Shown here in pieces: positions 48,601 through 57,600 of a DNA stretch of 64,000 nt. Source of the stretch: Strigops habroptila (taxonomy: Eukaryota; Chordata; Aves; Psittaciformes; Psittacidae); assembly GCF_004027225.2 (NCBI RefSeq), contig NC_044288.2, positions 3,874,719 to 3,938,718 on the forward strand, in the 5' to 3' direction. How positions within the stretch are numbered: position 1 is the stretch's first letter; every line of letters starts with the position of its first letter. The notes under the pieces are model-generated. The model was not told the DNA's origin. It worked only from the letters and a program-made list of their open reading frames with translations, and ran no database searches. The translations under genes were made by a program, and so were the position numbers.

Positions 48601-51600
48601 GACAGGCAGGAGGGGTCAACGCTCAGCTCCAGGCGGGGTGGCAACATCACATAGGAAAACACTATTTTTCCCATAGGATGCACATTGCTCCTTGAGCAGC
48701 ACTAAGATGTTATGGGGCTCTGCAGTGCCACACTATGACCATGGGCAAGTCCCTCTCTCTGTTCCCATTGGGTGAGAAGGTCCTTTTGTGCCACCTTCCA
48801 TCACACCCAACATAAGCTTGTCCATCCCTGGATTCAGCATTCAGCACTACCAACTCCAGCCTCCCACCACCACCCCAGTAATGGCATTAAGAGGAACAAC
48901 TCAACCAAGGGAAAAACCCAAACACCAAAGAAAGGGGGAAATCAGAGCGTGGGATGGGGCTGTGATAAAGCATCACGTGCACCCCACCACCACCAGTACT
49001 GGTAATGACATACACCAGCACAGCCCCGGCCACCAGAGCAGCCCCAGTTTCAGGTCCACAACCTCAGTGGGATCCCACCAGATGGAAAGGGAGGACTCAC
49101 CTTTGCGAGCAATCCGGACACAGTTCAGCCGGGTTTCCTATGGAGGGAAAAACAGGGATCAGTGATGGATGAGCATCCCGGCGGCTCCGCTCCGAGCCAG
49201 GCTGGTCCATTGGTGCTTTGACCCCCACATCGATGGAGTTTGCAGGTGCTTTGTGCTGCAGCACCCACTGCTGAGCCAAAGGAGCTCCTGGGGACACGCA
49301 CACCAAGAGGTGCTGATGAATGATCTGTCCCCAGTGTCCCCTGAATCAGTGTCCACAGATTTAGCCAAGGTCACTGCTCCAGGCATAGAGGGGACAGCAA
49401 AGCTCCAGATCATCAAAGGAGGGACCCAGCCAAGCCGCAGGTCACCAGCATGTCACCATCTCCAGCTGAAACACTCCCAGGTCATCATTCAGAGCATCAT
49501 GGGGGTGGTTTTCATCAATCACAGTTTTCAAGCCCCAGCCCCGTGCTCTGCACGTGCTGCCAAGGTTCCCATGAGGGCTTCCAGCCCAGGTCTCCAACCG
49601 TTTGAGCATCTGCATTTTTAGGGATGGGTTCAGCTAAAATATTCCAATCTTTCCAAGCATCCAACTTCTGTTGCAAAATAAAAAGCACCATTTTGTCGGG
49701 ATTGCCATCTTCCCAGAGCATCCTCCAGCCTCTCGGGACACCAGCGCTGGCAATGCTGCTCCATCCACCCTCGGATCAACACCTGCCTGCACAATGTGCC
49801 CAGGGCTCCGGCACTGCTCTCCTTGAGGTCACCAGCTCCCGCTTCTTGCTCCATCTGGCACAAAACCCACAAAAAACTCAAACTGGGATCCAGTTTTCCC
49901 ATGACGTCTGATGGCAGCTGGGATAAATCCATTGCCTCCCAGCAGGAATGCTGTAAGACAGCGTCAGCTACCAGTTATTATCCAGCAATGCCCAAGTGAG
50001 CCAGAGCAGACGTACTCCCTGTCCATCTCAGCTCTGATTAGAACCCAGCAAGGTGCAAACGATCCCAGAGCAGAGGAAAGGATTCAAAAGCCAGCACCGT
50101 TCCAGCAAGTTGGAGCCATGCGGGATGAGGATGCTGCCATGGTCCTGCTGCTCTGCTTTCACAGCTCATCCTCCTCCTTGTGGGATGGGAGCTGCTGGAG
50201 CAGGTGAAGCTGAGAAGGGTCCCCGGGGGTCCCACCAGGAGACTAGGCAGCAACAGGCAGGGAAAGAGCATCTCGGGAATTGGGCAGCCTCCCAGGAGCT
50301 CCCTGCAGCAGCTGCTGTGTCAGCAGCGAGCCCCAGCATTGCGCACCCAGCTCTTGCTGCCTAAATGGTCCTTCTCCAAGCCGGGATTAGCTCCAGGAAT
50401 GTGGTCTCTCCAGCACGGGTTGGGGTTCCAGTCCATATCACAGCGCATGGCAGAGGCTGGGCTCCTCCACCCCTGGCATCAGCACGAGGAAGGGGACATG
50501 CACAGCCCAGGGGTGCCCAGAGGAAGGAGGACATTCATCCATGATCCCAATGTGCTCTAAGGGTGGCCCAGAGCACCAACTCCCCCTTCCCAGGACACTG
50601 GGGGTGAGCCCAGAGCAGGGGCCCAAGGGAGGGGGATCATAACAAGTCCCATTTCTAATGACACCCTCCCCAGACCCCAGCTGAGCTCCTGCCTGGTCCA
50701 ACCCCAGCCACCCCACTGGATGGAGCGGGGTCCCACGGCTACTCACCCCTTTGAGGTTGCTCATGGCTTGGAAGTAGATGAGATAAGCCTTCTTGGGCTC
50801 CAGCGGTGGGTTCCAGTAGCCACTGTAGGTTTGGTTGTCTCCCACAGTGAAGGGTTTGGCTTCAGTGAGGCTGCTGGCGGGCAGCTCAGCCCCAAAGTAG
50901 TGCACGGAGCCACGGGACATGGCATCATCGAAGGTGAGCGGCACTGGGAAGCATTCCTGCCCACCCAGCTCCCGCTTGAGCTTCTTGGGCCGCTCTTCTT
51001 CCACAATGACCTGGTAGGTGCTGGTGAGGGCCAAGCACAGGTTAGCTTTGTGAAAAAGAAGGTCCTGCCCTTCCCTTGGAGCTCGACCCCAATATCCACA
51101 TCGTGCCATCCCGCTTGTGGGGGTCTCACCCTCGCACAACCCCAACCTACCTGATGGGAGCCCCCCTGCCCTGCGCCGGCCGCAGCAGCACCGTGATGGT
51201 GCTCTCCGACTCGCTCAGTGGTGATGGCATGTCCCCGTAGTCGAAGGTGGGAGCTGCAAAGGGAGCAGGAGAGAGCAGGAAGGGTGAGTCCTGGTCCCAG
51301 CAGATGCACTTGGGGCTGTCCCCCCGTCAGGGCAGAAACTGAGGCACGAGCAGCCTTACCCATGGCAAGATATCACTGAATGGTGCCATGTGAGTTACTC
51401 CAAATAAAGAAAACCCCTCAAGGTCTTGAACAAGGGAGAGAGAGGACGCATGGGTTATCAACACCAGTCTGGCAGAGGGGAGGAGATGGGAGCAGGATCC
51501 AAGCTCAGCGGAACCCCAATGCTCCTTGAGATGCACCCTGCGGCCAGCACCACTCCGAATCACCAGTACAGTGTGAGCATCCCACCACAGGGCAAAGCAT

Positions 51601-54600
51601 ACCCAAGCCAGCCCAGCAGCACCCCCAGAAATGGTGGGGGACCCCCTTGTGGCTGGCATAGCCCTGTGGTCCCCAAGCCATCAATCACTAGCAGCCGCCC
51701 TGCAGTTCAATGTCCCCATCAGGGCTCATCTCAGCCCATTTGCTGCTGACACCACGGGCATAAGCAAACAGCCCCAGGTACTGCAGGGCTTATTAACGAA
51801 GCCTAATTAATCTCTTGCTTGTACACTGATAGCTCAGGCAGCACCAGCACACTGGGCTGGCCAGACTGCCCGCAGCCAGAGACCAGCTGATGGGTTTGGG
51901 GGGCTGCTCACGGTGCTCACCGGCTGCCACCACCACGAGCATCCTTCAGTAGCAGCATCCAGCCACACTGGGTCCAACACTACAGAGGAGAAGCCCCAGC
52001 ACCAGGCGTGGAGCTGGGGAGAACCTACCAGAGATGTTGGTGGTGATCTCGGTGAGCGCTGTCTGGCCAAAGCCCTTGCCGGTGCGGGCCCGCACTGAGA
52101 AGAGGTAGGTGGTGCCGGGGTGGAGGTTGGAGAAGACGTGGTAGGTCTCATTGCGGAGCTTGGAGACGGTGCGGCGCGGGCCGGGGACGTTCACCGCCGG
52201 GTCGGAGGACTCGATGCTCTGGTAGCTGATCTGCAGGGACAGGGCAGAGCATCACCAGCAGCCACAGGAGAGGGGAGAGACCCCAGCTCTGGGCAGAGAA
52301 GGGGTTAAAGGGATGAATTCAGAGAAGGGGATGGTCAAGGGGCAGCCTGGCAGATGCTTCTGGGGGTGAATCAAAAGCAGAGGTTCATCAGAAAAGCCAT
52401 TGTGGGTTAATACCAGTGACCCCAAAAGGAGGACTCCCCAGCAGGGACAAACCCTGCTAGGAGGGGGATGAACACAGGCTGGATCCATGTTCCAAAAGAC
52501 TTGAAGCAATGCTCCAGCCACCTTTAATCCCCACAGCCAAAAGCAGCAGTTGCCCCAGATCCCCTACAGGACCCTGCTGTGTCCCATGTGGGTGCCACAT
52601 CCAGCCGGGATGTACCTCGTACTGTGTGATGAGGCCATTGGGCTCCACTGGTTCCTCCCACTTCAGAAAGATCATGTCCTCCAGCGGGGTGAAGGTGAGG
52701 GACTCCGAGGCGATGCCGCCGGGCACTGGGGAAGGAGAAGGGATGTGCTCGGATGCAGCAAGAAACCCGGCTGGAAGGAGAAATCCTCCAGGAAACCCCT
52801 CCAGGCGTCTGCAGTGGCTCCCCAGGGAGTTGCTCCCCATGGCAATGATGCTCCAGCCCGCTGGTGACACTTTGCCATGGCAGGGGCAGGTTTGGCACAA
52901 ACCCTGCAGGTATCATTCCTGGTATCTCATAGCAGCAAGACCCCCGTGTGCTGTCACCAGCGCAAGGAAAGCAAAACCAACAGGTTTTCTTTTCCCAGAC
53001 AGATGCTCCCAGAGCCACGAGCATCCTCAGGAGACTGCCAGCACTCCCCATGGTGAGCGATAACATCCTCAGCTGCAGACAGGCTTGACATGCCCCAGCC
53101 TTCCCCTCTAATTAACACCAACACCAATAATAACTGCAAACACTAACAGCAACCAGCAGCACTGGCATCAATTTTGGCTCCTTTACCATGGATTTCTCAA
53201 CCCAAGGGGGTTGTTGAGGAGGCAACGGCTCAGCAAAGACCCCCATTCGCCAGCAGCATCCTCCACTGTGGGCTTGAGTACCTGAAACATGCACCCCCCC
53301 CGTTCAGTTCTGATTACAGAGCCGAGAGAGGGATCGCCTTCCATGCACTTCCCACCGTGCAAATACACAATTTCCACTTGATTTACAAGTTAATTTGATC
53401 AGAGGCACCATGTCCTACACGTGTACACAAGGCACTTATTAAATTCACAGAGAATTATGGAAACCTGTAGGGCAGGAATATGCGTCCCTATATATATAAC
53501 CTATATATATACACAGGCACCATGCATTGAGACCAGCAGAGTCACACAAGGTGTGTGAATACCTTTCTGCCATCCATACACACATAGATTTATTTATGTC
53601 TGTATTTATATCTATTTATTCTGGCGTGCACTGCATGCACGCTGCCTGCAAGGGAGGGAACTGGCTCCCTGCACACACCTCCCTGCAGCACCAACATGCT
53701 GCAGTGGTATTTCCATAGGTACCCAGGATTGAGTCTCCTTGTTTCGTGCAGGCATAGACCAAAATCTTCAGCTGTGGGTCACCAGCCTTCACTGGATCTA
53801 TATGGGGTGCTTAAACACCAGCTGGGCAACCTATGGATGCAGCATTCTCTTCTCTATGCCCTGCACAGGAGCCAGCAGGACTTTGCCCAGGGTCCAAGAG
53901 GGATGCTGTGAACAACACCCTTGGATTGGCCCTATTATTAACGCCCCAGAAACAGGATTTCCAGCCCAAAACTTTCAGTGCCTAAAGGGGTTGACTAGAA
54001 AGCTGGAGAGGGGCTTTGGACAAGGGCCTGTTGGGTCAGGCCAAGGGGAATGGCTTTAACCTGCCAGAGGGGAGATTGAGATGAGCTCTGAGGCAGAAGC
54101 TCTTCCCTGTGAGGGTGCTGAGGCGCTGGCACAGGGTGCCCAGAGAAGCTGTGGCTGCCCCATCCCTGGCAGTGTTCAAGGCCAGGTTGGACACAGGGGC
54201 TTGGAGCAACCTGCTCTAGTGGAAGGTGTCCCTGCCCGTGGCAGGGGGTTGGAGCTGGATGAGCTTTAAGCTCCCTTCAGCACAAACCAGGCTGGGATTT
54301 ATGATTTACCCACTTGGGATGGGGGGTGCAGCCCACACCAGGGCTCCCCCCCCACTGAGACAAGCTCAGTGCTGCACTGGTGGATGCTGCAACCGAAGCT
54401 GAGCTCATGCCAATATAAACCACAATCAAAGATCCTATTATTAACAAGCCTTCACCACCTTGGCTTAATTTCACAGGCAGCTGCTTATCACCCAGTTCTA
54501 CTAGCTCAAACCCTCTTCCCCCTCACAGGAAGGCACAGAGATGCTGGACCATACCCGTGTGTAATATCTGCAATATATCCACAGGTGGATATCCATCAAT

Positions 54601-57600
54601 CCATCTCCCCCGAGACCAAACCTATGCACAGCCCCAAGTTCAATCCAAGGGGGAAGCTGCAAGCCCCCGTTAATCAAGGCACTGGGGAAAGCAGCTGGAG
54701 TGATTACAGTACAGCAAAAAGACATCTGGAGCTCCTGTATTAATATTCAATAAGAAAACAGCTGGAGCAGTCACAGCACACTGGGAACAGCTGAAGCAAT
54801 TAGAGCTGGAAAAGAAAGCATCAGGAGCGTGAAGCTGGGTGCCCCCGGTCGAGCAGGCTCAGGATTGGGGATACACAAAGTGCTGATGCGCAGAAAAAGG
54901 TGCCAAATTCAGGCTTTAGAGATGAAAACGGGACCTGGAGACTGTCCCAGCTCCATTCCAGCTGCGCAGGCTTTGCTGTCCAGCCTGGGAGAACGGGAGC
55001 GATGAGCAACGCGCACACAAAGCCGCATGTTTCACTGGCTCCCGAATCAAGGCAAGTCCCACGCAGGGGGATTTCATGGCAAGCTTCTCCTTTGGAAGCA
55101 TCCAGCGGGGCTGGAGCTGGCTGGATCCTCTGCAATTATCAATTCTTCCACCTTAATCACTGATTCTTGATGCTAAGAAGTGCTCTGGAGATTAATTACC
55201 TTCTTGCTTAACAGTTTGCGCTGGTGACACTGAGAGAGCCAGGGATGCTCCAACACTCAGCACCCACCACGGGGTGCAGTGGCTCCGTGCACCCCATGCA
55301 AGCTCCAAATGCTGCTTCCCTCCACAGAGCAGGATGAGACCCCTCACCCCACTGGCCACAGCACTTTTTGGGGCTGCCCAGCTGTCCTTGAAGGCCAAGT
55401 CATCACGGCATGGGGAGGAGATGCTGATGGATCAGCGAAGAGGATGTGATGAGCAGAAGGAGTCATTAGCAGGGAGATGCCAGCCCTGGATGTGGCCCGT
55501 CGCTGATGGGTGGCACCGGAGACATGGAGCCAGCTCTGCCCTGTAGCTCCTGCTGCATTCACTGCATCTCCAGAGCCCAAAACAACCCGAGCACTCTGCT
55601 GATGGGGAGCCGCAGCCAGGGACCATGGTGCAGGGTCAGGCCAGGCCTGGGGGATCACTCCAGTGGCCCCAGCTCCAGTACATCCTCAGGCAAGGGCTGG
55701 GCAAGAGATGGCAAACCCAGGAGTCCTGGAGCAACACTGGAACCTCCAGTGAGGACATGAGCCCCGCTCAGGTGCCAGCAGTGGGGACACAGCCCCAGGA
55801 CACAGCCAGCAAAAGGAGAAGGGAAACAGCTCAGCTGCTCAGGAGCAATATTGCTGGTAAATAACGAGGGCCAGACACCCTGTATCAACACACACTCATC
55901 CACAGGGCTTGTTTCACAACCCAAACCCACCCAAGAGCAAGCTTCGTCAAGGAAGAGCGTGGGGGAAGCTGAGCAAAGCCGCACTGGGCTCTGGTTAAAA
56001 GCACTCCCAGAAATGTAGCGATGCTGAATTAATCACCGACCAAGCAGATAAAAGATGCTACCTCAGTGTAAAGCATTAATTGTTTTAATTGTTATTATTA
56101 TCACTGCCAGGCTTTGGTTCCACACTAAGGAATGAGCAAGGATGACTCGTGCTGGGAGGAGCTGCCCATCACTCAGCTCTTGCAGCCTCCACCAGACAAG
56201 GCACGGTAAACCACTCTGCTCCAAGGACAAGGGCAGTGTTCCTGCAGTGACATCCCCATCCTGTCCCCTTGTCCCCCCGCACCGCTCCAAACATTCAGCA
56301 TTTCCCTGTCACATCACTGCTCCTTTCTCTCACCTCCTCCTGCACAGCCCTGGGGCTGCAACAGCCTTTTCCCTTCCCTCTTAGTCCACTGGCCACAGGA
56401 GATATTCCAATCATGCCCCTAGACGAGAGCCACGGATGTGTATCATGCCATAGGAAACATCCCATCAGCCATGGAGCCCCATTTCTGGGCATGATCATAG
56501 AATCATGGAATGGTTTGGGTTAGAAAGGACCTTAAAGCTCATCCAGCTCCAATCCCCTGCCACGGGCAGGGACACCTTCCACTAGAGCAGGTCGCTCCAA
56601 GCCCCTGTGTCCAGCCTGGCCTTGAACACTGCCAGGGATGGAGATGCAACCTCCCTGAGCAGACTCACCATCCTCATCCGTCTGGAATATCACCTCCTTG
56701 CCCTCCTTGCGACCCTCGGGGTTGGAGAGGATGAGCTTGACGTGGATGTTCTTGTAGGGCAGCAGGTTTTTGATGGTGTAGCGGTTGGCGTTGCGCTCCA
56801 TCTTCACGCACTCCTGGAAGGTTTGGTTGTGGCCGGTGCCCACGAAATAGCGGTAGCAGAGGGAGAGGGTGTAGGTGTGACAGCGGGTCAGGTTGTAGCC
56901 CAGCGGCTCCCACTGCAACGTCAGCTGCCGGGACTGGATCTCGGAGAAAGCCAGGCCTTTGGGGGCCCGCATGGGCTCTGTGGGGGGCAGAGATGGGGAG
57001 AGGTGAGTGACACAGCAACACATCTCATGGGTTTATGTGTATTATCAGGGAAAACCCTTTTACAGCATGGAAACAAGATCACAGAATCCCAGACTCATTT
57101 GGGTTGGAAGGGACCTTAAAGCTCATCCAGTTCCAAACCCCTGCCATGGTGGAGCATCCGCACCGCAAACAGCCCCTAATAACCAGATAAACGTGCCTGC
57201 ATGACGGGAGCCCTCACATTTTCATCAAGCCCACATCAGGCTCTTGAAAGGACAGGGACCAAGTTCCATTGCTGGGAAGGAGTTTAATTAGCTCTAACTG
57301 GCGTGAACAGGAGAACTCAGCTTTAATGAGCAGCCAACAGCACATATACACACACGGGTGGTTTGGGTTAACAACAGGAAACTCCTCTCCGCAGCCAAGG
57401 CTGGGGGGAAGGACACTGAGAGGGATGGAGAGTCTTTGTCCACCCAGCCCCAGAGCTGATCCCACACGTGATTCCCCTGGGATTTGCACAGTGGAGGATT
57501 TGGGGCAGCTCAGGGCTACAAGAGACTTCTGCAACCTCAGCAGATGCTCCTGCAGGTCCCGATGCCCTCAGGGACTGTGTAAAACCCCAGTTGCTTTTGG

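Larger units (their letters stand above)
52726..56668 (-). other. PTPRU: PTPRU intron between exons 8 and 9
   Basis: About 3.9 kb, the largest complete intron in the window. It holds a TATATA repeat (53490-53513) and CR1 copies at 53976-54300 and 56494-56645, the latter next to the exon 8 donor. Confidence 0.8.
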
